Shown piece after piece: positions 7,122-14,374 of a DNA stretch of 14,374 bases. Each line of letters starts with the position of its first letter. Positions within the stretch are counted from its first letter, which is position 1. A program made the translations under genes and the position numbers. The stretch spans positions 1 through 14,374 of the forward strand of contig CAMTJK010000059.1 in NCBI GenBank assembly GCA_947072805.1, written 5' to 3'. The DNA comes from an uncultured Prevotella sp. Lineage in GTDB: Bacteria; Bacteroidota; Bacteroidia; Bacteroidales; Bacteroidaceae. The notes under the pieces were generated by a model, which searched no databases, was not told the DNA's origin, and worked only from the letters and a program-made list of their open reading frames with translations.

Positions 7122-8177
7122 ATGAAGAAAAATGCCTTTTTTACTATTGCGATGCTTCTCTTCGTTTTTATTTACGCATCGGCGCAAGAGAAGAAATTCA
7201 GCGTTTATGCTGTAGGATTCTACAATCTTGAGAATCTTTTCGACACATGTCATGACGCAGGCAAAAAAGATTACGAATTTCTGCCCACCGGTTCCTACAA
7301 ATGGAACGGCTGGAAATATTCTCACAAGTTGCACAATATGGCGCGCGTGCTTGCCGATATGGGCACCGACGTGCTGCCCAAGTCGGTAGGATGTGCCATT
7401 ATCGGAGTAAGTGAGGTCGAGAATTCAAAGGCTCTTGATGATCTTGTCGCACAACCGGAGCTCGCCGCGCGCGGATATAAATATTGTCACATCGAGGGTC
7501 CCGACCGCCGCGGCGTGGATTGTGCGTTGCTCTACAATCCGAAGCTGTTCACCATACGCGATGTGAAACTCGTTCCCTATGTCCAGGAACTTGAAAAAGA
7601 TTCGGCATACTACACCCGCGGATTCCTTACCGTAAGCGGCACACTTGCCGGAGAACATCTTACTGTCATTGTCAATCACCTGCCAAGCCGATTCAACGGC
7701 TCGTTCTACAGGGAATCGGGCGGACGACAGATTCGCGCCGTGAAAGATTCGCTCCTGCGCGACGACCCCAACGTAAAGATTATAGTGATGGGCGACATGA
7801 ACGACGACCCGATGGACAAGTCAATGGCAGAGGCTCTCGGTGGTAAACGCGAGATAAAAGACGTTGGCGACGGTGACATGTACAACCCGTGGTGGAACGT
7901 TCTGGCAAAGGAGAACCAAGGAACACTGAAGTACGATGGCAAATGGAATCTTTTTGACCAGATTATTCTTTCTCCTTCCTTATTATGTCGTGACGGGAAG
8001 AAAGACTACTCTACCCTGAAATACTTCAAGCACAACATTTTCAAACGCGATTACATGATTCAGCAGGAAGGCAAATATAAGGGCAATCCGCTTCGCACGC
8101 ATTCTGGCGGCGTATGGCTCGACGGCTTCAGCGACCACCTTCCTACAATAGTATATCTTGTAAAACAGCAGAAATAA
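7122..8177 (+). CDS. Secreted endonuclease/exonuclease/phosphatase (EEP) family hydrolase
   Basis: A 351-residue exported metal-dependent phosphodiesterase of the EEP (DNase I-like) superfamily, whose members hydrolyse nucleic acids or phosphate esters. Residues 1-21 are a signal peptide with an ASA-QE cleavage site and no lipobox Cys, so the product is probably periplasmic or secreted. All family motifs are present in order: FYNLENLFDT (about 33-42), the catalytic Glu in GVSEVEN (96-101), DRRGVDCALLYNP, IVNHLPSR, GDMNDDP (224-230), FDQIIL, and FSDHLP with Asp338-His339. The active site therefore looks intact. It is divergent from the TonB receptor operon and 10 bases ahead of the glycosylase gene, so it heads a rightward operon. 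In Bacteroidetes such proteins are annotated as endonucleases. Whether it cuts DNA, RNA or a phospho-compound is not determined by sequence. Confidence 0.92.
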   Translation: MKKNAFFTIAMLLFVFIYASAQEKKFSVYAVGFYNLENLFDTCHDAGKKDYEFLPTGSYKWNGWKYSHKLHNMARVLADMGTDVLPKSVGCAIIGVSEVENSKALDDLVAQPELAARGYKYCHIEGPDRRGVDCALLYNPKLFTIRDVKLVPYVQELEKDSAYYTRGFLTVSGTLAGEHLTVIVNHLPSRFNGSFYRESGGRQIRAVKDSLLRDDPNVKIIVMGDMNDDPMDKSMAEALGGKREIKDVGDGDMYNPWWNVLAKENQGTLKYDGKWNLFDQIILSPSLLCRDGKKDYSTLKYFKHNIFKRDYMIQQEGKYKGNPLRTHSGGVWLDGFSDHLPTIVYLVKQQK

Positions 8178-8187
8178 AGCTAAAGAG

Positions 8188-8772
8188 ATGTCTGAAGCAA
8201 TAGAATCCCATCCTTTCACGCCTTTTTTGCCTGCCAATGCCCGTCTGCTTATGCTCGGAACATTTCCGCCGGCGCCTAAACGGTGGTGCATGGAGTTCTA
8301 TTATCCAAACTATCAGAACGACATGTGGCGCATCTTCGGCATCAGTTTCTTTGGCGACAAGACTCATTTCCTTTGTGAAGAGAAGAGGCAATTCACCCTC
8401 GACGCCATCATATCGTTTCTTAACGAAAAGGGAATTGCACTCTATGATACTGCAGTCCGCATAATAAGAACCAAAGATACAGCATCCGACAAAGACCTTG
8501 AGATTGTAGAAGAAACCAATCTCGACAGCATGCTTCGCCAACTTCCCGAATGCAGGGCGGTAATTACCGCCGGTCAGCTTGCCACAAATGTTTTTTGCAA
8601 CCACTTCGGAATAGCGGAGCCGAAAGTCGGAACCTACACCGAATTCTTTTTCGACGGTCGTACGCTACGCATATATCGTATGCCCAGTTCTTCGCGTGCC
8701 TATCCCATGCGCCCCGAGCGCAAGGCCGAATATTACGACACCGTATTCAGGTGGCTCGGCATGAAAGACTGA
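8188..8772 (+). CDS. Uracil-DNA glycosylase superfamily protein
   Basis: A 194-residue cytoplasmic protein with the uracil-DNA glycosylase (UDG) fold signatures. Motif 1 is LGTFPPAPKRW (residues 23-33), followed by the FYYPNYQNDMWRIFG block (about 37-51). The C-terminal loop is MPSSSRAYPM (165-174), replacing the HPSP-type loop of classic UDG. These features are nearest to family 6 (hypoxanthine-DNA glycosylase-like), as far as I can judge by memory. Bacterial homologues are usually called uracil-DNA glycosylase family protein. The expected role is removal of deaminated or damaged bases from DNA, leaving abasic sites. No signal peptide is seen, so it works inside the cell. It starts 10 bases after the EEP gene, implying co-transcription; uridine kinase follows after 44 bases. 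The substrate base is uncertain. Confidence 0.82.
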   Translation: MSEAIESHPFTPFLPANARLLMLGTFPPAPKRWCMEFYYPNYQNDMWRIFGISFFGDKTHFLCEEKRQFTLDAIISFLNEKGIALYDTAVRIIRTKDTASDKDLEIVEETNLDSMLRQLPECRAVITAGQLATNVFCNHFGIAEPKVGTYTEFFFDGRTLRIYRMPSSSRAYPMRPERKAEYYDTVFRWLGMKD

Positions 8773-8816
8773 TGCAGCTGCCTACTACATAGAAACACTT
8801 GATAATACACACCATA

Positions 8817-9431
8817 ATGACAATCATCGGAATAGCAGGTGGCACCGGTTCGGGCAAGACCACCGTAGTTAGAAAGATAGCCGAGGCTCTTCCTCCGCAT
8901 TATGTGGCTGTAGTGCCACTCGACTCCTATTACAACGACACCTCTGACATGACCGAAGAGGAGCGTCACGCCATCAACTTCGACCATCCGGACGCCTTCG
9001 ACTGGAAACTGCTTACAGAGCATATCAAGAAGCTGAAAGCCGGCGAAGCTGTAGAACAGCCCACCTATTCTTATCTGAAATGCAACCGTCTGCCGGAGAC
9101 AATACACGTAGAACCAAAGCCGGTAATCATCATCGAGGGCATCATGACACTGCTCAACAAGAAGCTCCGCGACATGATGGACCTGAAAATATTTGTTGAT
9201 ACAGACTCCGACGAGCGTCTCATACGCAACATCCAGCGTGACGTGATAGAAAGAGGGCGTACGGTAGACATGGTAATAGACAGATATCTGAAAGTTCTGA
9301 AGCCCATGCACGAGCAGTTCATCGAGCCTACCAAGAAATACGCCGACCTCATCGTGCCACTCGGAGGCGAGAACAAGACGGGCATAAACATACTGAAGAC
9401 CTATATAGAGGGTATCGTTACGCGCATCTGA
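8817..9431 (+). CDS. udk: Uridine kinase
   Basis: A 204-residue cytosolic kinase that phosphorylates uridine and cytidine to UMP/CMP, the key step of pyrimidine nucleoside salvage. The Walker A motif GGTGSGKTT is at residues 8-16. The family block VPLDSYYNDTSDMTEEER follows, then NFDHPDAFDW, and the R-rich lid with RNIQRDVIERGRTVD. Length agrees with bacterial Udk (about 205-215). I chose the ATG at 8817 because an 18-base-longer reading begins at TTG (8799) and adds only MIIHTI ahead of the normal MTIIGIAGGTGSGK start. It lies 44 bases after the glycosylase gene and 27 bases before menD; no promoter-like TAnnTTTG or terminator is seen on either side. Its closeness to two nucleases and an importer fits nucleoside salvage, but udk is also a common housekeeping gene. 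Confidence 0.95.
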   Translation: MTIIGIAGGTGSGKTTVVRKIAEALPPHYVAVVPLDSYYNDTSDMTEEERHAINFDHPDAFDWKLLTEHIKKLKAGEAVEQPTYSYLKCNRLPETIHVEPKPVIIIEGIMTLLNKKLRDMMDLKIFVDTDSDERLIRNIQRDVIERGRTVDMVIDRYLKVLKPMHEQFIEPTKKYADLIVPLGGENKTGINILKTYIEGIVTRI

Positions 9432-9458
9432 CCGCGCCATTTTTCATCCTGACAAATA

Positions 9459-11183
9459 ATGTTTCCACAAGTCGATATACTCATCAGGCTGATGCGATGT
9501 CACAACGTGCGCAGTGCGGTGTTATGCCCCGGCTCACGCAACGCCCCAATCGTCCACGCCATTACCCAAACCGACATAAACTGCTTTCCCGTTACCGACG
9601 AACGCTCGGCGGGCTTCTTTGCTCTCGGCATTGCCGAAGCCGAACACCGTCCCGTTGTGGTGTGCGTAACGTCGGGCACAGCCCTGCTCAACCTTGCTCC
9701 CGCCGTGGCAGAGGCGTATTATCGCCACCTGCCGCTCGTGATTGTTTCTGCCGACCGTCCTGCGGAATGGATTGGACAGCTCGACGGACAGACACTGCCG
9801 CAGAATGGGGCTCTTGGCACATTCGCGGCAAAAAGCGTATCGCTGCCGGATGCAGGCGACGGGAACAAGGTGTGGCATTGCTCGCGGCTGATAAACGAAG
9901 CCTTCACAGCGTCACAGCGCGGTTGTCCCGTGCATATCAATGTGCCTCTCTCTGAACCTCTGTTCGATTTCAGCCCCGCCGATATTCCTGAAGTAAGGGC
10001 CATAAGGCTTTTCCGTCCCGAAGGCTACGCGCGGAATGCGGCTTTACACATAGCCAAACGCATTGCAGAAGCCCTCCGCCCCATGATTGTAGTAGGTCAG
10101 ATGGCAGACAGCAGGGCAACAGCCGATGCCATAGAGCGGATTTCACGGCTGCTTGTTGTCATAAAAGAGCCGCTAAGTCCGGGTTTGGGCGCGATTCCCT
10201 TCGACGAAGTTGTACATGCCATAGGCAACGGCACCGACTACCGTCCCGACTTCATCCTGTACGCTGGCGATACAATAGTAAGCAAGCGGATGAGAAGGTT
10301 CCTGCGCAACACTCCCGACGCCGAGACATGGGCTATAACCAGCGACGGCGAGATACACGACACGCTGATGAACCAGACAGCCATCTTCGACATGCCGCCC
10401 GACGACGTGCTCGTATGTCTGGCTGACTGTCTGTACGGCGAAAGCGGTAGTACGGATGTTGTGAGCCAGCTGCAGGGAAACGGAGAGAAAGCGGAGGCGC
10501 GTGCCCTATTCTTCGATACATGGAGCTCGGCTCTTGCCAAAGCAAACAGCTGCAAAGCCGGCTTCGAACCGCCTTACTCACAGATGATGGCGGTGAAGCT
10601 CTTCGAACAGATGGCTGAAGAGCTCGATTACGACTTTCATACGCACTATGCCAACAGCTCAGCCGTGCGTCTGGGCAATATCTTTTCGAATCATTACATA
10701 CATGTAAACCGCGGGGTCAATGGCATAGAGGGCTCACTAAGCACGGCTGCCGGCTTTTCTGCCGCCGTCGAAGAGATGACTTTCTGCGTGACGGGCGACT
10801 TGAGTTTCTTCTACGACAGCAACGCCCTGTGGAACCGTAACCTCAAAGGCAACCTGCGCATACTGCTGCTCAACAACTGCGGAGGAGGAATATTCCATAC
10901 TCTTCCCGGTCTTGAGGCAACGCCGGCACGCGACATCTATGTGGCGGCAAGTCACCGGGCTTCGGCTCACGGCATCTGCGACACACACGATATGGGCTAT
11001 ATCTCGGCACGTAACGCCGAGGAACTGCAGCAGCGCATGGCTACATTCCTCTTCAGCGGCACTCACCGCCCGCTGGTTTTCGAGGTATTCACGTCGCCCG
11101 ATGACGACAAGAAAGCCATGGACGACTATCTCGACGGAGTGAAAAAGGCTTTCGAACCTGCTGCCGGCTGTAAACAAGAATAA
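9459..11183 (+). CDS. menD: 2-succinyl-5-enolpyruvyl-6-hydroxy-3-cyclohexene-1-carboxylate synthase (SEPHCHC synthase)
   Basis: A 574-residue thiamine-diphosphate enzyme that joins isochorismate and 2-oxoglutarate, the first committed step of menaquinone synthesis. The N-terminal PYR domain shows LCPGSRNAPI (22-31) and the catalytic Glu in TDERSAGFFALG (Glu48). The C-terminal PP domain shows the ThDP/Mg2+ motif GDLSFFYDSNALWN (446-459), running on to LLNNCGGGIF. The central domain is intact and the length is close to the E. coli enzyme (about 556). The ATG is 27 bases after udk. It is followed by menB, menC and menE in the same direction, which confirms the call. No isochorismate synthase (menF) gene precedes it, although menF commonly stands beside menD in relatives. 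Confidence 0.97.
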   Translation: MFPQVDILIRLMRCHNVRSAVLCPGSRNAPIVHAITQTDINCFPVTDERSAGFFALGIAEAEHRPVVVCVTSGTALLNLAPAVAEAYYRHLPLVIVSADRPAEWIGQLDGQTLPQNGALGTFAAKSVSLPDAGDGNKVWHCSRLINEAFTASQRGCPVHINVPLSEPLFDFSPADIPEVRAIRLFRPEGYARNAALHIAKRIAEALRPMIVVGQMADSRATADAIERISRLLVVIKEPLSPGLGAIPFDEVVHAIGNGTDYRPDFILYAGDTIVSKRMRRFLRNTPDAETWAITSDGEIHDTLMNQTAIFDMPPDDVLVCLADCLYGESGSTDVVSQLQGNGEKAEARALFFDTWSSALAKANSCKAGFEPPYSQMMAVKLFEQMAEELDYDFHTHYANSSAVRLGNIFSNHYIHVNRGVNGIEGSLSTAAGFSAAVEEMTFCVTGDLSFFYDSNALWNRNLKGNLRILLLNNCGGGIFHTLPGLEATPARDIYVAASHRASAHGICDTHDMGYISARNAEELQQRMATFLFSGTHRPLVFEVFTSPDDDKKAMDDYLDGVKKAFEPAAGCKQE

Positions 11184-11232
11184 AACAACATGCCTGTCTA
11201 ACGGCACTACATCTATAAATACAATAATTATT

Positions 11233-12054
11233 ATGGAAAAAAGAGAATGGAAGAAGATAAGGGACTTCGAGGAAATCCTTTTTGAAGAATACAACGGAAT
11301 AGCCAAAATCACCATCAACCGTCCGCGTTACCGCAACGCATTCACACCCAAAACCACGTGGGAGCTGTCGCAGGCGTTCGCCTTATGCCGCGAGATGCAG
11401 GACATCAGTGTGGTCTTTCTCACGGGAGCCGGCGACAAGGCGTTCTGTTCGGGTGGCGACATGAACGTAAAGGGTCGCGGCGGATATGTGGACGAGCAGG
11501 GCATTCCGCGCCTCAGCGTTCTCGACGTGCAGATGCAGATACGCCGGCTGCCCAAACCGGTAATTGCAATGGTAAACGGCTACGCCATAGGGGGTGGACA
11601 TGTGCTGCATCTCGTATGCGACCTCACCATTGCCTCCGACAACGCCATCTTCGGACAGACCGGTCCAAAGGTAGGCTCGTTCGATGCCGGCTTCGGCGCC
11701 TCTTATCTTGCCAGAATAGTAGGACAGAAGAAGGCTCGCGAGATATGGTTTCTCTGCCGCCAATACAGTGCCGCCGAGGCCGAACGCATGGGACTTGTAA
11801 ACAAGGTAGTACCTGCCGAAAGGCTCGAAGACGAGTGCGTGGAATGGGCTGAAACAATGATGGAACGCAGTCCGCTCGCACTGCGCATGATAAAGGCTGG
11901 TCTCAACGCCGAACTCGACGGACAGGCAGGCATACAGGAACTGGCAGGAGACGCCACCATGCTCTACTACTTCCTCGACGAGGCACAGGAGGGCGGCAAG
12001 GCCTTCCTCGAAAAGCGCAAGCCCGACTTCAAGAAATACCCCAAACTGCCATAA
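11233..12054 (+). CDS. menB: 1,4-dihydroxy-2-naphthoyl-CoA synthase
   Basis: A 273-residue crotonase-superfamily enzyme that closes the second ring of o-succinylbenzoyl-CoA to give DHNA-CoA. Visible signatures are ITINRPRYRNAFTP near the N terminus, FCSGGDMNVKGRGGY (oxyanion hole and active-site loop), VNGYAIGGGHVLH, and the MenB-specific TGPKVGSFDAGFGASYLAR, in which Asp151 is the expected catalytic residue. The C terminus EKRKPDFKKYPKLP is typical for MenB and separates it from enoyl-CoA hydratases. Length is normal (about 270-285). The ATG is 49 bases after menD, across an A/T-rich gap with no obvious promoter. Confidence 0.97.
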   Translation: MEKREWKKIRDFEEILFEEYNGIAKITINRPRYRNAFTPKTTWELSQAFALCREMQDISVVFLTGAGDKAFCSGGDMNVKGRGGYVDEQGIPRLSVLDVQMQIRRLPKPVIAMVNGYAIGGGHVLHLVCDLTIASDNAIFGQTGPKVGSFDAGFGASYLARIVGQKKAREIWFLCRQYSAAEAERMGLVNKVVPAERLEDECVEWAETMMERSPLALRMIKAGLNAELDGQAGIQELAGDATMLYYFLDEAQEGGKAFLEKRKPDFKKYPKLP

Positions 12055-12103
12055 CGTATCTGCCGGGACACGCATGGCTTTCGTCTTTACCTAAATATGA
12101 TAA

Positions 12104-12126
12104 TGTCCGCTTTACCGGCACGGACA
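12104..12126 (+). other. Stem-loop in the menB-menC gap
   Basis: TGTCCG (12104-12109) pairs perfectly with CGGACA (12121-12126) around an 11-base loop. The loop contains CCGGCA (12115-12120), which can instead pair with TGCCGG at 12061-12066, so the two pairings compete. No T tract follows at once (TACATACTTACCGCTTTTT), so it is not a plain terminator. The 91-base gap is the longest inside the men operon. It could be a processing or attenuation site, or have no role. Confidence 0.35.
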
Positions 12127-12145
12127 TACATACTTACCGCTTTTT

Positions 12146-13204
12146 ATGGAATATAAGATAGACATTACGGAGCGTGAATTTCACTTCAAGCAACCGGCAG
12201 GCACATCAAGGGGCATCTACACCACGCGCAAGTCGTGGTTTATACGTATGTCGTCACCATCCTTTCCAGGACGTACCGGCATAGGGGAATGTGCTCCGCT
12301 GCCGCAACTCAGCTGCGACGACACGCCACAATACGCCAAGACGCTGCGGGCTCTGTGCGACAAGTTTGAGCAGGAGGGTGCCATCGACTACGCGCTAATG
12401 CGTCCCTACCCCTCAATGCTCTTCGGGCTGGAGACTGCACTGCTTAATCTCGAAAGGGGATGCACCGCGCTCTTCGACACTCCCTTCAGCCGCGGAGAAG
12501 AGGGAATACCCATCAACGGACTCGTGTGGATGGGCTCGTTCGACGAGATGCTGAAGCGGATGGAAAGGAAGATAGAAGAGGGCTCGAGGTGCATAAAACT
12601 GAAGATTGGCGCCATCGACTTCGATAGCGAACTGGAACTGCTGCGCCGCATACGCAGCCGCTTCTCGTCGCGCGAGATGACTATCAGGCTCGATGCCAAC
12701 GGCGCCTTCAAGTACGGTGCCACCGAATCGCCTGAAGAGGACGCCCTGTACAAGCTCGAACTGCTTTCGCAATATGCAGTCCACTCCATAGAACAGCCCA
12801 TAGCGGCACGACAATGGGGCAACATGGCTGAACTGTGCCGCGAATCGCCGCTGCCAATAGCTCTCGACGAAGAACTCATCGGGGTGAACAGACCCGACAT
12901 GAAAGCCCAGCTGCTTAACATCATCAAACCTGCCTACATAGTGATAAAGCCGTCGCTGCACGGAGGTATGAAGGGTACAGAGGAATGGGTGGAAGCGGCA
13001 AAGGCTCACGATGTGGGAACGTGGGTGACAAGCGCACTCGAAAGCAACATAGGACTGAATGCCATAGCTCAGCTTACAGCCCACATCTACGGTCCGAACA
13101 TAAGCATGCCACAGGGACTGGGCACCGGACTGCTGTTTGAGGATAATATAGACATGCCGGTGTCGGTAAGGGACAATGCAATATGGTACTCGCCGAGTTT
13201 CTGA
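12146..13204 (+). CDS. menC: o-Succinylbenzoate synthase (enolase superfamily)
   Basis: A 352-residue enolase-superfamily dehydratase turning SHCHC into o-succinylbenzoate. The full catalytic set is visible: KxK at Lys151/Lys153 (CIKLKIG), metal ligands Asp183 (RLDANGAF), Glu216 (IEQP) and Asp241 (ALDEELIG), and the second-face Lys268 (YIVIKPSLHGG). The N-terminal capping domain includes GIGECAPLP (about 49-57). Similar residues occur in dipeptide epimerases and N-acylamino-acid racemases, but the position between menB and menE makes OSB synthase by far the likeliest role. The stop codon lies inside menE (22-base overlap), which points to translational coupling. Confidence 0.94.
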   Translation: MEYKIDITEREFHFKQPAGTSRGIYTTRKSWFIRMSSPSFPGRTGIGECAPLPQLSCDDTPQYAKTLRALCDKFEQEGAIDYALMRPYPSMLFGLETALLNLERGCTALFDTPFSRGEEGIPINGLVWMGSFDEMLKRMERKIEEGSRCIKLKIGAIDFDSELELLRRIRSRFSSREMTIRLDANGAFKYGATESPEEDALYKLELLSQYAVHSIEQPIAARQWGNMAELCRESPLPIALDEELIGVNRPDMKAQLLNIIKPAYIVIKPSLHGGMKGTEEWVEAAKAHDVGTWVTSALESNIGLNAIAQLTAHIYGPNISMPQGLGTGLLFEDNIDMPVSVRDNAIWYSPSF

Positions 13205-14184
13205 AAGCATGGCATGACGACAGCGCCACAATGCTCGTACACACCAGCGGTTCCACGGGAAAGCCGAAACCCCTGTGGGTGGAAAAGCGACGCATGGAGG
13301 CATCGGCTCGCATCACCTGCCGTTTTCTCGGACTGGAACCCGGCAACACCGCGCTGCTCTGCATGCCGCTCGACTTCATCGCCGGGCGCATGATGGTGGT
13401 AAGGTCAATCGTTGCCGGACTGCAACTGATAAGCGTGGAACCCGACGGACATCCCATGAGGGCGGTAGACAAGAGCCCCGACTTTGCAGCCATGGTACCC
13501 CTGCAGGTGTACAACTCTCTGCTGGATGACGAAGAGCGCGCCAAGTTGCAGGGTATCAGACACCTCATAATAGGCGGCGGTGCCATCGACGACAAACTGG
13601 AACAGCAGTTGAAGAGTTTTCCCAACAACGTGTGGAGCACCTACGGTATGACCGAAACGCTGTCGCACATAGCCCTGCGACGGCTCAACGGCACCGCTGC
13701 CGACGATTACTACACACCGTTCGACAGCGTGAACGTAAGTCTCAACGAGGAGGGATGCCTCATCATAGATGCGCCCGAAGTGTGTGCCGGACGGCTTATA
13801 ACCAACGACATGGCAGAGATAGCTGCCGACGGTCGCCGCTTCCGCATAACAGGAAGGAAGGACAACGTGATATGCAGCGGCGGAATAAAGATACAGATAG
13901 AGGAAGTGGAAAGAATGCTGAAGCCTCACCTGTCTTTTCCGTTCCTCATCACTAAAGTGAAGGATGACAAGTTCGGCGAGGCGGTTGTCTTGCTGCTTGC
14001 TTCCGGCAGCAAGGAAGAGGCCGCCGATGTGTGTTCAAGGGTGTTGCCGCCTTATTCTCGTCCGCGCCATTACCTGCCTGTAACCTCCATACCCGAAACG
14101 CCTACGGGAAAACCGGCACGCCATGAAGCCGAGCGCATGGCTGCCATGCTATGCGAAGAGCAAATAAAAAGCATTGCGAAATAA
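13183..14184 (+). CDS. menE: o-Succinylbenzoate-CoA ligase, compact form
   Basis: A 333-residue adenylate-forming enzyme that makes o-succinylbenzoyl-CoA from OSB, ATP and CoA, feeding MenB. Motifs seen are the phosphate loop HTSGSTGKPKP (20-30), STYGMTETLSHIALR with YGMTE at 154-158, the hinge-side ITGRKDNVICSGGIKI, and the C-terminal GKPARHE carrying the catalytic Lys. Canonical acyl-CoA synthetases have more than 100 residues before the phosphate loop; here only 19 precede it. No longer start is possible: an in-frame TAA occurs at 13144-13146 and no other start codon lies between it and this ATG. Short MenE proteins are known to me from Bacteroidetes, so this is probably functional, though it is short even for that group. 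The start overlaps the menC end by 22 bases. No gene follows in the remaining 190 bases. Confidence 0.93.
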   Translation: MVLAEFLKAWHDDSATMLVHTSGSTGKPKPLWVEKRRMEASARITCRFLGLEPGNTALLCMPLDFIAGRMMVVRSIVAGLQLISVEPDGHPMRAVDKSPDFAAMVPLQVYNSLLDDEERAKLQGIRHLIIGGGAIDDKLEQQLKSFPNNVWSTYGMTETLSHIALRRLNGTAADDYYTPFDSVNVSLNEEGCLIIDAPEVCAGRLITNDMAEIAADGRRFRITGRKDNVICSGGIKIQIEEVERMLKPHLSFPFLITKVKDDKFGEAVVLLLASGSKEEAADVCSRVLPPYSRPRHYLPVTSIPETPTGKPARHEAERMAAMLCEEQIKSIAK

Positions 14185-14237
14185 CACGTATAACATTTAT
14201 TTACTTTTATGAAAAATGTTTACTTTAACGTGTGTTA
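14182..14237 (+). terminator. Imperfect stem-loop after menE, possible terminator
   Basis: TAACACGT (14182-14189) pairs with ACGTGTGTTA (14228-14237, one GT bulge), and the inner AACATT (14192-14197) with AATGTT (14215-14220). The structure begins at the menE stop codon. No run of T follows, so termination is a weak inference; it may instead protect the 3' end of the mRNA. Confidence 0.35.
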
Positions 14238-14252
14238 ATAGGCATCCAAACC

Positions 14253-14374
14253 TCGATTTGTAACCTACGACGCGAAAATTGGCGTTTTTACTCTCAAATA
14301 GGGAGCGCTGATAGTCAGAGAGTTACGCGTTTTGCGATTTAATACCATTTCATCGGTTTGCCGTTACGTACGTG
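14253..14374. other. Non-coding right edge, possible dispersed intergenic repeat
   Basis: No ORF of note is seen here. The part around CTGATAGTCAGAGAGTTACG (14308-14327) resembles, from memory, sequences that recur between genes in Prevotella and related genomes. CTGA-TAG-TCAG is a short dyad within it, and the window closes near the palindrome ACGTACGT (14366-14373). Recurrence cannot be tested from a single copy. Confidence 0.25.

Noticed and set aside
11383..12075. 230-codon minus-strand ORF opposite menB
   Set aside because: Antisense shadow of a firmly identified gene with no domain of its own.
12413..13303. 296-codon minus-strand ORF spanning menC and the menE start
   Set aside because: Antisense shadow; Cys/His/Tyr-rich composition without known motifs, crossing two real genes.

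Overview
The window looks like a chromosomal segment from a Bacteroidales bacterium, most likely a Prevotella-like genus. The evidence is the lipoproteins with Cys followed by acidic residues, a TonB-dependent receptor operon, a type B L31 gene, promoters of the Bacteroidetes form TTTG-N20-TAnnTTTG, A/T-rich leaders without clear Shine-Dalgarno sites, and a compact menDBCE cluster. The genus is an inference from style, since no marker gene fixes it.

Left part (minus strand, 1-6968). rpmE2 (L31) has its own promoter and a strong intrinsic terminator. Next is a separately promoted surface lipoprotein of the DNA/RNA non-specific endonuclease family. Upstream of that is a three-gene operon transcribed leftwards: a TonB-dependent receptor of 860 residues, a DUF5689-type lipoprotein, and an OB-fold-like lipoprotein with two tandem, partly identical beta-sandwich modules. 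The operon ends at a clear hairpin-plus-T7 terminator. No SusD homologue is present.

Centre (7000-9431). A divergent intergenic region carrying a 9-bp inverted repeat separates the receptor operon from a rightward run. That run is a secreted endonuclease/exonuclease/phosphatase (EEP) family enzyme, a uracil-DNA-glycosylase-superfamily protein and uridine kinase. Two nucleases of unrelated folds, an outer-membrane importer, two surface lipoproteins with predicted OB-like domains and a nucleoside salvage kinase therefore lie side by side. My main hypothesis is a nucleic-acid or nucleotide scavenging locus: polymer is bound and cut at the surface, fragments are imported by TonB, and uridine is salvaged. 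This is inference from neighbourhood and families, not shown by the sequence.

Right part (9459-14184). menD, menB, menC and menE follow in the same direction, giving the middle of the menaquinone pathway from isochorismate to DHNA-CoA. menF, menA and the thioesterase genes are not in the window. menC and menE overlap by 22 bases, and the MenE is very short at its N terminus. The last 190 bases are non-coding, with a stem-loop and a possible dispersed intergenic repeat. No tRNA, rRNA, CRISPR array, insertion sequence or prophage gene was recognised.
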